A stretch of 64,000 bases of DNA from contig OZ244914.1 in NCBI GenBank assembly GCA_965221795.1, positions 2,232,001 through 2,296,000 on the forward strand, read 5' to 3'. Position numbers and translations under genes: made by a program. The notes under the pieces were generated by a model. It was given only the letters and a program-made list of their open reading frames with translations, was not told where the DNA came from and did not search any database. The number at the start of each line of letters is the position of its first letter. Position 1 is the first letter of the stretch. Below are positions 54,664-64,000 of this stretch, piece by piece. This stretch comes from VYFG01 sp965221795. Lineage in GTDB: Bacteria; Pseudomonadota; Gammaproteobacteria; Arenicellales; Poriferihabitantaceae.

Positions 54664-55990
54664 CCCCCTTTCCAGTGTGAAGTGCAACACCCCCGAAGCC
54701 GCTGGCTGGTGAGGTGAAAAGCTTGCGGTGGGCCAGATGATGGACAACAATCTCTGTTTACCACCAACGGAGGATTGCCATGCCCGTAGGTTACCACCCC
54801 CTGATCCCTGCCGAACGATGCCCGATTCACGCCCGGTTGTACAGGGGGTTGTCGAAACGGGAGATGGCCCGCGACCTCGGACGGGATCCTGCGACGATCT
54901 CGCGCGAGACCTCGCGCCACCGTGGGCAACGCGGCGACCGTCACCAGCAGGCTGACGGCCAGGCCACGGCCCGTCGCCAGGCAGCGTCGGCGGTGCCCCG
55001 GAAGAGGACACCCGAGCGCTGGGCAGCGGTCGAGGACCGGCTGCAGGAAGGCGGGAGCCCGGAACCGATCGCGGGCCGGTGCCGGCAGCAGGGCGAGGTG
55101 ATGGCGGGCAAGGAGTGGAGCTACCAGTATGTGCGGGCTGACCGGCCGGCCGGAGGGACGCGGTACCGGTGCCTGCGACGTCGGGGCAAGAAGCCGAACG
55201 GGCGCGGCCAGATCCCGGACCGGGTCGACATTGCGGAGCGGCCTTCGGTGGTGGCCGAGAAGAGCCGGATCGGCGATTGGGAGTTGGATACGATCATTGG
55301 CGCGCGAGACACCGGGGGGCGCTGGTATCGGCCGTAGATCGGGGCTCGAAGTTTCCCTTCCTGGAGTGGGTGGAGGGCAAGACTGCGGTGGCGGTGACCG
55401 CGGCGCTCACCCGGCGTCTGGGGCCGATCCGGGACCGGGTCCACACCGGCACGGCAGATCACGGCAAGGAGTTCGCGAGGCATCGGGAGATCGCACAGAA
55501 GCTCGGTGCGGGCTTTACCTTCGCTACCCCCTACCACTCTTGGGAACGGGGCCGGAACGAGCACCCCAACGGCCGGGTGCGCCCGTACTTCCCGAACGGG
55601 ACCGACTTCCGCCAGGTGACTGCCGCGCAGGTGCGGGCGGTGGAGGACCGGCTCCACCGTCGGCCTCGGAAGGTCCTGGGATACCGCACCCCGGCGGAGG
55701 TCTTTGCCCGTGGGTTGGCTCCCCCCGGACGCGGCCGGCGGTCCCTCTATCGCCTCCCGGCACTCCGGTGACCCGCCGGAGCGGCCTCGTTCGGCCTCAC
55801 GGTGCCGGTTTCGCCCTTGCTTTGGCCGATGACTTCGGTCAGGATCGCCAGCCGTCGAGATGGTTGCCATCCGAGGCCGAAAAGAAGCGCTCGCAGCGCG
55901 AATTTTTGGGTCGCTGCCGCGATCCCTTCCTTCGGGCTACGCCCTCATTCCGGGATCGCGGCGCGGTTGCACTTCGGACTGGTCCCGGGG
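54664..55990 (+). mobile_element. IS30-family insertion sequence, copy C (defective)
   Basis: 1327 bp with both 25-bp ends (54664-54688 and 55966-55990). The transposase from ATG 54780 (MPVGYHPLIPAERCPIHARL) has a complete HTH. A small deletion removes the GGRHAGRG residues, and an extra base near 55310 (GARDTGGRWYRP, then stop at 55337) shifts the frame. The second half (SAVDRGSKFPFLEWVEGKTA to RTPAEVFARGLAPP) follows in the other frame. The non-coding tail with both stems is present. Same orientation as copy B. Confidence 0.88.
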
Positions 55991-56106
55991 ACTTGAAAAC
56001 AACAACGTTTTTTTTTTCGGGTTCCTTAACGAGATGGTCCTAGTTGGATTCATTCCGCGGACGAATCAGGGTATACTCAGATGCCTACCGCCGTCTCTCC
56101 TGTTGC

Positions 56107-57273
56107 ATGTTCACCGCATCCATGAACTTTGCCTTGGGCGAGGAAATCGACGCATTGCGTGACACCGTGCATCGGTTTGCCCAGGATGAAATTGTTCCAC
56201 TTGCCGAACAGGTAGACCGGGATAACACCTTCCCCCGGTCGGTCTGGCCTCGGTTAGGTCATCTGGGATTGCTCGGAATTACCGCAGAGCCGGCGTATGG
56301 TGGTTCTGGCATGGGCTACCTGGCGCATGTGGTTGCCATTGAGGAAATCAGCCGTGCGTCGGCTTCGGTAGGCCTGTCTTATGGTGCCCACTCCAATCTC
56401 TGTGTGAACCAGATTCAACGCCATGGAACCAAGGCGCAAAAGTGCCGCTACTTGCCCGGGCTCTGCACGGGAGAGCACATCGGTGCGCTGGCCATGTCGG
56501 AGCCGGATGCCGGTTCTGATGTGGTGTCCATGAAGCTGCAGGCCGAGCACCGGGGCGAACATTACCTACTCAACGGTACCAAGATGTGGATCACCAATGG
56601 CCCGGATGCCGATGTGCTGGTGGTCTATGCCAAAACGGAGCCGGACGCGGGCTCGGGCGGGATTACGGCATTCCTGGTCGAGAGAAACTTTCCGGGATTC
56701 ACCACCTTGCCGAAGCTTGACAAGCTGGGGATGCGTGGCAGCAATACCTGTGAACTGGTATTCGATGACTGCGAAGTACCGGCAGAAAATGTGCTGGGAG
56801 AGGTGGGACAGGGGGTGCAGGTATTGATGTCCGGCTTGGATACCGAGCGGGTCACATTGGCGGGCGGTCCTCTCGGGATTATGGCGGCCTGCATGGATGT
56901 GGTCATGCCTTATGTGCACGAACGACGGCAGTTTGGCCGCCCCATCGGCAGTTTCCAGTTGATGCAGGGCAAGATCGCCGATATGTACACCACGTTCAAT
57001 GCCTGTCGATCTTATGTCTACCTGGTGGCCGCGGCCTGTGACCGGGGCGAGACTACCCGTAAGGACGCGGCTGGTTGTATCCTCTACAGTGCGGAAAAAG
57101 CGACCTGGATGGCATTGGCGTCGATTCAGGCACTGGGTGCCAACGGATACATGAATGAGTATCCGACCGGCCGTCTGCTGCGAGATGCCAAGCTCTATGA
57201 AATTGGCGCCGGAACCAGCGAAATCCGGCGTATGTTGATAGGGCGCGAACTGTTCGGAGAAACGACTGGGTGA
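56107..57273 (+). CDS. liuA: isovaleryl-CoA dehydrogenase
   Basis: FAD-dependent acyl-CoA dehydrogenase that oxidises isovaleryl-CoA to 3-methylcrotonyl-CoA in leucine breakdown. 388 residues from ATG 56107; the second Met at 56122 (MNFALGEEIDALRD) is equally possible. SEPDAGSDVVSMKLQAE and the WITNGPDADVLVVYAKT motif are conserved, the catalytic Glu of this subgroup should lie in the LDTERVTLAGGPLGIM region, and the C-terminal GAGTSEIRRMLIGREL is typical. It heads the liu operon, starting 117 bp after IS30 copy C, which may have altered its promoter. Confidence 0.95.
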   Translation: MFTASMNFALGEEIDALRDTVHRFAQDEIVPLAEQVDRDNTFPRSVWPRLGHLGLLGITAEPAYGGSGMGYLAHVVAIEEISRASASVGLSYGAHSNLCVNQIQRHGTKAQKCRYLPGLCTGEHIGALAMSEPDAGSDVVSMKLQAEHRGEHYLLNGTKMWITNGPDADVLVVYAKTEPDAGSGGITAFLVERNFPGFTTLPKLDKLGMRGSNTCELVFDDCEVPAENVLGEVGQGVQVLMSGLDTERVTLAGGPLGIMAACMDVVMPYVHERRQFGRPIGSFQLMQGKIADMYTTFNACRSYVYLVAAACDRGETTRKDAAGCILYSAEKATWMALASIQALGANGYMNEYPTGRLLRDAKLYEIGAGTSEIRRMLIGRELFGETTG

Positions 57274-57286
57274 CCCGGCACGGATT

Positions 57287-58894
57287 GTGAGTATTCTGCA
57301 GACTGCCATTTCCCCCCATTCCGAGGAGTACCGGGAAAACATAGCGGCCATGACCCTGGCACTCGAACGGGTGGAAGCGGCCGCACGGATGGCTTCGACA
57401 GGCGGCCGGGAGGAGGATCGCCAGCGCCATTGCAGTCGCGGCAAGTTGCTGCCGCGGGACCGTATCCACCGGTTGTTGGATCCGGGTTCCCCATTTCTGG
57501 AAATTGGCCTGTTTGCCGCTCATGATCTGTACGAAGGTGCCGCTCCGTGTGCTGGCATCATCACCGGGATCGGTCGGGTCAGCGGCATCGAATGCATGGT
57601 GATTTGCAACGATGCGACCGTCAAGGGGGGTACCTATTATCCGCTGACGGTCAAGAAGCATCTGCGGGCACAGGAAGTGGCGGCAGACAACCGGCTTCCC
57701 TGCCTCTATCTGGTGGACTCCGGGGGAGCCAACTTGCCGAACCAGGATGAGGTATTCCCCGACCGGGATCATTTCGGTCGTATTTTCTACAACCAGGCGC
57801 ATATGTCGGCCAAGGGGATCGCCCAGATTGCCGTCGTGATGGGGTCCTGCACGGCCGGTGGTGCCTATGTTCCGGCCATGTCCGATGAATCCATTATCGT
57901 GCGGAATCAGGGTACTATTTTTCTGGCCGGTCCCCCTTTGGTCAAGGCCGCTACCGGGGAAACCGTCACCGCCGAAGACCTTGGGGGAGGAGAGGTCCAC
58001 ACCGGACGGTCCGGAGTCAGTGATCACCTGGCGGAAAATGATGCCCATGCCTTGTTGCTGGCCCGACGGTCCGTGGCCCGCCTCAATTGCCGGAAACCGG
58101 AAACTGTGATACTGGCGACTCCGGAGGAGCCGCAGGCAGATCCAGCAGACTTGATGGGTGTGATCCCGGCCGATCCTCGTCGAACCTATGAGGTCCGGGA
58201 AGTCATCGCCCGTTTGGTGGACGGTTCCCGGCTGGATGAATTCAAGATGCGATACGGGACCACTCTGGTCTGCGGCTTTGCCCATCTGGTGGGAATACCG
58301 GTTGGGATCATTGCCAATAATGGAGTACTCCTGTCCGAGTCCGCCCTTAAAGGGGCGCACTTTGTGGAATTGTGCTGCCAACGTAAGATCCCGTTGCTGT
58401 TTTTGCAGAACATTACCGGATTCATGGTTGGGCAGCAGTATGAAGCCGGTGGGATTGCCAAGGATGGGGCCAAACTCGTGACGGCGGTTGCGACCGCCCG
58501 GGTGCCAAAAATCACACTACTCATCGGTGGCAGTTTCGGTGCCGGCAATTATGGCATGTGCGGCAGGGCGTATGGCCCACGCCTGCTCTGGACCTGGCCG
58601 AACAGTCGGATTGGTGTCATGGGAGGGGAGCAGGCGGCTGGAGTGTTGGCCACTGTGAAACGGGATCGTATCGAGCACAAGGGAGGCCACTGGAGCATGG
58701 AAGAAGAAGCGGCCTTCCGGCAGCCGATCCTCGACCAGTTCGAGCACCAGGGACATCCATTGTATGCGTCGGCAAGGTTGTGGGACGACGGCATTATCCA
58801 TCCCCTCAAAACCCGTGAGGTGCTGGCACTGTCGCTCTCGGCCGTACTCAATGCGCCGATTGCGGATACCCGCTTCGGTCTGTTTCGGATGTAA
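57287..58894 (+). CDS. liuB: methylcrotonyl-CoA carboxylase carboxyltransferase (beta) subunit
   Basis: 535 residues from a GTG start 13 bp after liuA. Transfers carboxyl from biotin to 3-methylcrotonyl-CoA. Carboxyltransferase signatures: RGKLLPRDRIHRLLDPGSPF, VDSGGANLPNQDEVFPDRDH, GTIFLAGPPLVKAATGE and LLFLQNITGFMVGQQYEAGG with GGSFGAGNYGMCGRAY near the C-terminus. Intact and of normal length. Confidence 0.96.
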   Translation: MSILQTAISPHSEEYRENIAAMTLALERVEAAARMASTGGREEDRQRHCSRGKLLPRDRIHRLLDPGSPFLEIGLFAAHDLYEGAAPCAGIITGIGRVSGIECMVICNDATVKGGTYYPLTVKKHLRAQEVAADNRLPCLYLVDSGGANLPNQDEVFPDRDHFGRIFYNQAHMSAKGIAQIAVVMGSCTAGGAYVPAMSDESIIVRNQGTIFLAGPPLVKAATGETVTAEDLGGGEVHTGRSGVSDHLAENDAHALLLARRSVARLNCRKPETVILATPEEPQADPADLMGVIPADPRRTYEVREVIARLVDGSRLDEFKMRYGTTLVCGFAHLVGIPVGIIANNGVLLSESALKGAHFVELCCQRKIPLLFLQNITGFMVGQQYEAGGIAKDGAKLVTAVATARVPKITLLIGGSFGAGNYGMCGRAYGPRLLWTWPNSRIGVMGGEQAAGVLATVKRDRIEHKGGHWSMEEEAAFRQPILDQFEHQGHPLYASARLWDDGIIHPLKTREVLALSLSAVLNAPIADTRFGLFRM

Positions 58895-59048
58895 ACCGGG
58901 GATCTGCGGATGCGATGATGAATTCTGGAGGGTTGCGATATCGATGGGGTTCAGAGAGGGCACACCGGTCTGGTTTGTCATGCCGGTGTGTTCGGATCTT
59001 TGGCCATAGAGCCGTCAGCCAGCCTTTGGGAGGAGGGGACTTCGGCCG
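58895..59048 (+). other. 154-bp gap where liuC would be expected
   Basis: In many liu operons the methylglutaconyl-CoA hydratase gene liuC lies between liuB and liuD. Here only 154 bp remain, with no enoyl-hydratase remnant seen. Confidence 0.5.
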
Positions 59049-61031
59049 ATGATTGAACGGCGGATACAAAAGGTACTGGTGGCCAATCGGGGAGAGATTG
59101 CCTGCCGTATCATGCGCACCCTGCAGGCTCTGGGCATCCGCTCTGTTGCCATCTACTCGGATGCGGATGCCGCCTCTCTCCATGTTTCCTTGGCGGATGA
59201 GGCTGTACGGGTGGGCGAACCTCCTGCTATTCAGAGTTATCTGCATATTGAAAACATCATGGAAGCCGCGATCCGGACCGGCGCGGATGCCATCCACCCC
59301 GGGTATGGATTCTTGTCCGAAAATTCCCGTTTCGTGGACGCCTGTGAAGCCGCCGGCATCACTTTTGTCGGTCCGGATGCGAAGGCTATCGAAGCCATGG
59401 GGCGCAAGGATGCCGCCAAGACGCGGATGCAGGCAGCTGGTGTTCCGGTGGTGCCTGGTTATCATGGTCCGTGCCAGGATCCGGAGTTTCTGGCGGATCA
59501 GGCAGATAAGATCGGTTATCCGGTGCTGATCAAGGCGTGGGCCGGCGGCGGCGGCAAGGGCATGCGTCGAGTCGACTGCCCGCAGGATTTGGTCGAATGT
59601 CTTGTCAGTGCCCGCCGGGAAGCGCAGGCGAGCTTCGGCGAAGACCGGGTCCTGATCGAGAAATATATTCAGTCTCCCCGTCATATCGAATTCCAGGTTT
59701 TTGGCGACCGGCAGGGCCATGTGGTCCATCTGTTTGAACGGGACTGTTCGCTTCAGCGCCGCTACCAGAAAGTGATAGAGGAATCACCGGCACCCGGTAT
59801 GACCGCTGCCATGCGCCATGCGATGGGGGCGGCGGCCGTGCAGGCAGCCCGGGCGGTGGATTATGTCGGTGCAGGGACCGTAGAATTCATTGTCGATGGA
59901 GTGGACGGATTGCGACCGGACCGGTTCTGGTTCATGGAAATGAACACCCGGTTGCAGGTGGAGCATCCGGTGACCGAGGCAATCACTGGTCAGGATCTGG
60001 TGGCCTGGCAGATTGCGGTGGCGGAAGGCCGGCCCTTGCCACAGACCCAGGATGAGCTTTGTATGGAGGGCCATGCCGTCGAAGCGAGGCTCTATGCAGA
60101 AGATACAGCCCATTCTTTCCTGCCGGCCACCGGCGTCCTGCAGCGGCTGGAACTCAGCCCCATGGTGCGAGTGGATACCGGGGTTCAGCAGGGAGACCAG
60201 GTCACTTCCTGGTATGATCCCATGATCGCGAAGCTGATTGCGCATGGACCGGACCGCCCGGCAGCTCTGGACCGGTTGCGGGCGGCGCTGGAGCATTCGT
60301 TTGTCGCCGGCTGCCACACCAACCTGCGGTTTCTGGCCAGACTCTGTCATTTGCCCGAATTCATGCAAGGCAAGGTAGAAACCGGTCTTCTGGATCAGGC
60401 CATGGATGCCCTGGCAGACATCCCTCCACCTCCCGAGATTCTGGCGGCGGCGGCGATTCTGGTTTCCTTTCCTGCAGGCGACAGAACCCCAATCGACCCT
60501 TGGGAATCCTATCCCTATTGGCGGGCTTGGAGCCCGGCAGAGTGGCGGGTTTCTCTGAATGGAATTCTGGTCGACCTGACCATGTGCTCCCGGCATGATT
60601 TGCAGGTACGGGTCGGTTCATGGCAAGGGAATGGTTCCCGCGACCCATCCGACCCGGCATCCATCGTAGTCAATGGTCATCGCTTGCCGCTGCATTTCCA
60701 TCGGGAGGGCGATGAACTCCTGATTGCATCCGCAGACCGGGAATGGATCCTGACTGTCGATGGTCCGGAACTCGGTGTGCACGAGGAGGGGGAAGCCGAA
60801 AACCGGATGTTGGCACCGATGCCCGGCCAGATCACCCGCCTGGAAGTAGCAACCGGGGACGCGGTTGCCGAAGGGCAGGTGCTGGTGGTGATGGAGGCCA
60901 TGAAAATGGAACATGTGTTGCGGGCCCCGCATCGCAGTATGATTGCCGCAGTCCATGTGCAGCTGGGCGATCAGGTGAGTTCTGCAGACCCCCTGATCGA
61001 ACTGGCCCCCCACCATCCAGATGACCAATGA
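59049..61031 (+). CDS. liuD: methylcrotonyl-CoA carboxylase biotin-carboxylase (alpha) subunit
   Basis: 660 residues. Biotin carboxylase domain: KVLVANRGEIACRIMRTL, IHPGYGFLSENSRF, ATP-grasp glycine loop KAWAGGGGKGMRRV, FMEMNTRLQVEHPVTE with catalytic Glu/Arg. A C-terminal biotinyl domain with VVMEAMKMEHVLRAP carries the biotinylated Lys. The stop overlaps the liuE start by 4 bp (ATGA). Partner of LiuB. Confidence 0.97.
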   Translation: MIERRIQKVLVANRGEIACRIMRTLQALGIRSVAIYSDADAASLHVSLADEAVRVGEPPAIQSYLHIENIMEAAIRTGADAIHPGYGFLSENSRFVDACEAAGITFVGPDAKAIEAMGRKDAAKTRMQAAGVPVVPGYHGPCQDPEFLADQADKIGYPVLIKAWAGGGGKGMRRVDCPQDLVECLVSARREAQASFGEDRVLIEKYIQSPRHIEFQVFGDRQGHVVHLFERDCSLQRRYQKVIEESPAPGMTAAMRHAMGAAAVQAARAVDYVGAGTVEFIVDGVDGLRPDRFWFMEMNTRLQVEHPVTEAITGQDLVAWQIAVAEGRPLPQTQDELCMEGHAVEARLYAEDTAHSFLPATGVLQRLELSPMVRVDTGVQQGDQVTSWYDPMIAKLIAHGPDRPAALDRLRAALEHSFVAGCHTNLRFLARLCHLPEFMQGKVETGLLDQAMDALADIPPPPEILAAAAILVSFPAGDRTPIDPWESYPYWRAWSPAEWRVSLNGILVDLTMCSRHDLQVRVGSWQGNGSRDPSDPASIVVNGHRLPLHFHREGDELLIASADREWILTVDGPELGVHEEGEAENRMLAPMPGQITRLEVATGDAVAEGQVLVVMEAMKMEHVLRAPHRSMIAAVHVQLGDQVSSADPLIELAPHHPDDQ

Positions 61032-61906
61032 GCCAGTTTGTACAGATCTTTGAGGTCGGCCCTCGGGATGGCCTGCAGCATGAGAAAGCCAGGATTCCGA
61101 CGGCGCAGAAAATTGAACTGGTGAACCGCCTGTCCGCGGCCGGTTTCAGCCGCATTGAGGTGACGAGCTTCGTGTCCCCGAAATGGGTTCCCCAGATGAA
61201 AGATGCCCCTCAGGTGATGGCTGGTATTCGGCGCCACGCCGGGGTACGATATGCCGCCCTGACGCCCAATCGTTTGGGGTATGAGTTCGCAAAACGCGCT
61301 GGAGCCGATGAAGTGGCGATTTTTGCGGCGGCTTCGGAAACCTTCAGCCAGCACAATATCAACTGTAGCATTTCGGAGAGCCTCCAGCGGTTTGATGGTG
61401 TGATGGAACGGGCACAAGCCGACCAGATTCCAGTACGCGGCTACATTTCCTGCGTGGCCGGGTGTCCTTATGAAGGGAAGGTGTCGCCGGAAAAAGTCGC
61501 GGCAGTGGCGCGAAAACTGCTACAGCTCGGTTGTTACGAGATTTCATTGGGGGATACGACTGGCGTCGGAACACCGGAATCGATTGCTGCGATGGTACGG
61601 GCTACCCTGGAGGTGGTCCCGGCGCAACAGTTGGCCGGGCATTACCATGATACCGGTGGACGGGCGAGTGAAAACATTCAGGCCAGCCTGGAACTGGGAC
61701 TACGCACCTTCGATTCGGCCATTGGCGGTCTGGGCGGATGTCCCTATGCTCCCGGGGCCAAAGGGAATGTCAGCACCAGTGCGGTGGTCCGCCTGCTCCA
61801 TGAGCATGGCTACCAGACCGGGATTGAGGAATCGGCGCTGCCCGAAATCGAGAGGTTTGTGTCTATGTTGGTGGCGACTCTTCCCGAATCCGGACGGGCT
61901 CATTGA
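61028..61906 (+). CDS. liuE: hydroxymethylglutaryl-CoA lyase
   Basis: 292 residues. Cleaves HMG-CoA to acetyl-CoA and acetoacetate, the last leucine-degradation step. FEVGPRDGLQHEKA (catalytic Arg/Asp), SCVAGCPYEGKV, SLGDTTGVGTPE, GHYHDTGGRASENI (metal-binding His pair) and the active-site loop GGLGGCPYAPGAKGNVST with the catalytic Cys. Convergent with the transferase gene and overlapping its 3' end by 7 bp. Confidence 0.97.
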   Translation: MSQFVQIFEVGPRDGLQHEKARIPTAQKIELVNRLSAAGFSRIEVTSFVSPKWVPQMKDAPQVMAGIRRHAGVRYAALTPNRLGYEFAKRAGADEVAIFAAASETFSQHNINCSISESLQRFDGVMERAQADQIPVRGYISCVAGCPYEGKVSPEKVAAVARKLLQLGCYEISLGDTTGVGTPESIAAMVRATLEVVPAQQLAGHYHDTGGRASENIQASLELGLRTFDSAIGGLGGCPYAPGAKGNVSTSAVVRLLHEHGYQTGIEESALPEIERFVSMLVATLPESGRAH

Positions 61907-62775
61907 TCGGATTCGCTGCGGAGGCTGTCAAAATCACTCGCATGATGGCGTTCGCGCAGTGCGCCGGCAATGCTGCCGGATACCCGGTTGACGCTGGCCC
62001 CTCGCTGCACCCCGCTCCGCTGGTGGATTTCCCGGGCCCATCGGGCCAGATGCCGATACGACTCCACATCAAGGAAGGTGCCGGCTTGGTAGAGGTTTTC
62101 GTGCTCGGAATCCATCACCAGTCGTCCATACCAGGGCCAGATGGCAAGATCAGCAATGGTATACGCGGACCCACACATATACTCGCGTTCTGCCAGGTTA
62201 CGATCCAGCACATCCAACTGCCGTTTGACTTCCATGGCGTGACGATTGATAGGGTATTCCATCGGTTCCGGGGCATAGCGATAGAAATGGCCGAAAGTGC
62301 CCAGGTAGGGGGTGCTGGCCATCTGCCAGAACACCCAGTTCAGACATTCTGTTCGACCCCGAACCTCTCCGGGGATGAAAGCCTGGAACTGATCGGCAAG
62401 ATACAGAAGAATCGCACCGGATTCGAAGACCCGAACGGGAGGGTCGCCACGACGGTCCAGTAGTGCCGGGATTTTGCCGTTGGGGTTGATTGCGAGGAAT
62501 CCGGTGCCGAACTGATGGCCCTTTTCGATATCGACAAACCAGGCGTCATATTCTGCCTCAGAGTGGCCGGCCCCCAGGAGCTCTTCCAGCATGATGGTGA
62601 CCTTCATCCCATTCGGGGTCCCCAGGGAATAGAGTTGTAGCGGATGCTGCCCGACCGGCAGTTCCTGGTGGTGAGTGGGCCCTGCCACCGGACGGTTGGT
62701 GGCCGCCCACTTGCCGCCTACCCGGGTAACCGGGTCCCAGACCTTGGGAGGGCGGTAGCTGGTGGAGCGTGTCAT
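61900..62775 (-). CDS. yghU: glutathione S-transferase family protein (YghU-type)
   Basis: 291 residues. The long N-terminal extension (PPKVWDPVTRVGGKWAATNR) before the thioredoxin-like domain is specific to YghU-type glutathione-dependent disulfide-bond reductases. HPLQLYSLGTPNGMKVTIML includes the Thr-Pro-Asn glutathione contact, and FESGAILLYLADQF is the gamma-Glu site. The C-terminal helical domain contains YTIADLAIWPWYGRL. Probably protects against peroxides. The last 30 residues differ from typical members. Confidence 0.9.
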   Translation of the reverse strand: MTRSTSYRPPKVWDPVTRVGGKWAATNRPVAGPTHHQELPVGQHPLQLYSLGTPNGMKVTIMLEELLGAGHSEAEYDAWFVDIEKGHQFGTGFLAINPNGKIPALLDRRGDPPVRVFESGAILLYLADQFQAFIPGEVRGRTECLNWVFWQMASTPYLGTFGHFYRYAPEPMEYPINRHAMEVKRQLDVLDRNLAEREYMCGSAYTIADLAIWPWYGRLVMDSEHENLYQAGTFLDVESYRHLARWAREIHQRSGVQRGASVNRVSGSIAGALRERHHASDFDSLRSESDQ

Positions 62776-62826
62776 GGCGGTAGGAAGAGTCCCGGGCGAT
62801 CAGGGAACCGATGCGGAAGGATGCCG

Positions 62827-63267
62827 TTACCAGGTCCCGGTATTTTCCATTGAGGCCCAGGGTTCGGCGACCGCGAGGGCCTCACCCTTTTGCAGCAACT
62901 CGATAGAGATCTGGTCCGGTGTGCGAATGAACGCCATGCGCCCATCGCGGGGAGGGCGATGGATCAGGATGCCCCGGTCCATCAGCTTCTGGCAGGTCGC
63001 ATAGATGTCATCCACTTCGTAGGCCAGATGACCGAAATTCCGGCCACCGGTATATTCTTCCGGGTCCCAGTTGTAGGTCAATTCCACCAATGGGGCCATT
63101 TCCTCGCGGGCTCGGGTCTCGTCATTCCGGGCGGCGAGAAACACCAGGGTGAATCGTCCGGCTTCGTTTTCATGGCGGCGGGTTTCCACCATATCCAGGC
63201 AATCCCGGAAAAATTCGAGGGACTGATCCAGGTCACTGACCCGGATCATGGTATGCAGGTATTTCAT
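62827..63267 (-). CDS. gloA: lactoylglutathione lyase (glyoxalase I)
   Basis: 146 residues from ATG 63267 (MKYLHTMIRVSDLDQSLEFF). VOC-fold metalloenzyme that isomerises the methylglyoxal-glutathione hemithioacetal. Metal ligands His6 (LHTMIRV), Glu in LVELTYNW, His in NFGHLAYEVDD and Glu in QISIELLQKG. RDGRMAFIRTPDQ is usually RDGTTGVIAFIEDPDG, so a short loop is missing here; minor oddity. Next to the YghU-type gene, consistent with a glutathione-linked detoxification cluster. The frame extends upstream without homology. Confidence 0.9.
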   Translation of the reverse strand: MKYLHTMIRVSDLDQSLEFFRDCLDMVETRRHENEAGRFTLVFLAARNDETRAREEMAPLVELTYNWDPEEYTGGRNFGHLAYEVDDIYATCQKLMDRGILIHRPPRDGRMAFIRTPDQISIELLQKGEALAVAEPWASMENTGTW

Positions 63268-63455
63268 GGGAATCGTGCAGGAGGATGTTGCAATCATGTG
63301 ATTGGGGCCCGAATAGTTGCCGTGCCGCCATATTCGCCAATTGTGACAGGTTTGCCAGCAGATTTTCCAGTTGGGAACTCCGTTCGGTGGTGCAGCGTGA
63401 GGCCTTGTCTTTGGCCAGGGAGGGGCCGGCGGGGATGCCTGTGCCCTCGGAAAGG

Positions 63456-64000
63456 TCAATCGGTTTCCGCACTCTCAGGACCAAACGATTGCTGGAAGAA
63501 CCGGAACCAATTGCCTCCCATGATCTTGGCCACTTCGGCGGCATCGAACCCGGTATGCGAAAGTCCGGTAGCGAGATGGTGATAATGGGTCGAGTTGGTA
63601 AACCACTCCGGTTGGGCCGGAAATCCGGCGTGATCTGCAGAGCCTTCCCCAAAGTCCATGGCCCGACTCCAGCGGCCGTTCCGCATCCAGGTCACCACAT
63701 CATCCGGCTGATTCTGGCAAAGATCGGAACCGATACCGATTCGGTCAACACCGATCAGTTCGGCTGTGCGACCGATCATATCGCAGAATTCGGCCAGCGT
63801 GCATCTGGAGCCATTCGGCAGGTGATGCGGGTACAGGCTGAAACCCAGCATGCCAGCGCTCTCCCCCAATGCCCGAAGCACCACATCGGACTTGTTGCGT
63901 CGTGCCGGATGGAAGGACGTAGGGTTCGCATGAGTAATGGCAATCGGTCTTGTGGACCATTCGATGGCGTCCAGGGTCGACCGCTCTGCACTATGTGACA
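63456..64000 (-). CDS. membrane dipeptidase (peptidase family M19), N-terminal part outside window
   Basis: C-terminal ~180 residues of a renal-dipeptidase-like zinc metallopeptidase; the frame is open to the window edge. AIEWSTRPIAITHANPTSFH near 63930 carries a metal-binding His. HPARRNKSDVVLRALGESAG and MLGFSLYPHHLPNGSRC follow, then GVDRIGIGSDLCQNQPDD (Asp of the active site), a region with FTNSTHYHHLATGLSHTGFD, and the end AAEVAKIMGGNWFRFFQQSF. No disruption within the window. Confidence 0.9.
   Translation of the reverse strand, partial: SHSAERSTLDAIEWSTRPIAITHANPTSFHPARRNKSDVVLRALGESAGMLGFSLYPHHLPNGSRCTLAEFCDMIGRTAELIGVDRIGIGSDLCQNQPDDVVTWMRNGRWSRAMDFGEGSADHAGFPAQPEWFTNSTHYHHLATGLSHTGFDAAEVAKIMGGNWFRFFQQSFGPESAETD

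Overview
The window looks like a piece of a gammaproteobacterial chromosome. Support for this comes from the gltB-gltD-hemE order, the kdsD-lptC-lptA-lptB lipopolysaccharide-export cluster, a BamC-type lipoprotein, a 16-stranded-type porin, a pot-type polyamine ABC operon and a liu (leucine/isovalerate) operon. No RNA gene or CRISPR array was recognised. The genus cannot be named from the sequence alone. The density of insertion sequences and decayed genes suggests a lineage with relaxed selection, possibly host-associated (inference).

Layout: (1) 1-6910, gltB (5' end outside the window), gltD and hemE. (2) 6911-8700, an IS30 end fragment, a DUF4143 ATPase behind a perfect palindrome, and a DUF1244 gene. 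(3) 8795-11974, kdsD-lptC-lptA-lptB without kdsC and without rpoN after lptB. (4) 12370-13756, a methyltransferase-HNH endonuclease pair where rpoN would be expected. (5) 13960-17480, relics of IS5- and ISNCY-type elements around a GC-rich AAA ATPase gene. (6) 17543-22686, a decayed two-gene locus: a TrlF-type PHP/ATPase gene split by a clean IS30 insertion, and a downstream AlbA_2/ATP-binding gene. (7) 23796-25552, an intact ATPase + TOPRIM-like (DUF3226) pair of anti-phage type. (8) 26466-35161, infA, a GT39 pseudogene, a TPR-sulfotransferase, a porin, bamC and two MurG-like glycosyltransferases. (9) 35650-41753, a broken zeta toxin with an apparently intact antitoxin, an IS30 fragment, and two near-identical DUF1703 ATPase/nuclease genes in tandem. 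(10) 42040-43330, an IS5 relic. (11) 43642-47867, the polyamine operon. (12) 48158-55990, an accessory block bounded by two IS30 copies. It holds a retropepsin-like gene pair, an Mrr restriction enzyme carried between two inward-facing IS5 copies with CTAG at all four junctions, and a zinc-ribbon/HEPN-like ORF pair. (13) 56107-64000, liuA-liuB-liuD-liuE, then on the minus strand a glutathione transferase, a glyoxalase and a partial membrane dipeptidase.

Housekeeping clusters are intact and alternate with islands of mobile DNA and defence genes in various states of decay. The intact accessory systems (methyltransferase/HNH, ATPase-TOPRIM, Mrr, retropepsin pair, DUF1703 pair) sit beside broken ones (TrlF locus, zeta toxin), as expected from repeated gain and loss of defence cargo driven by IS30- and IS5-family elements.
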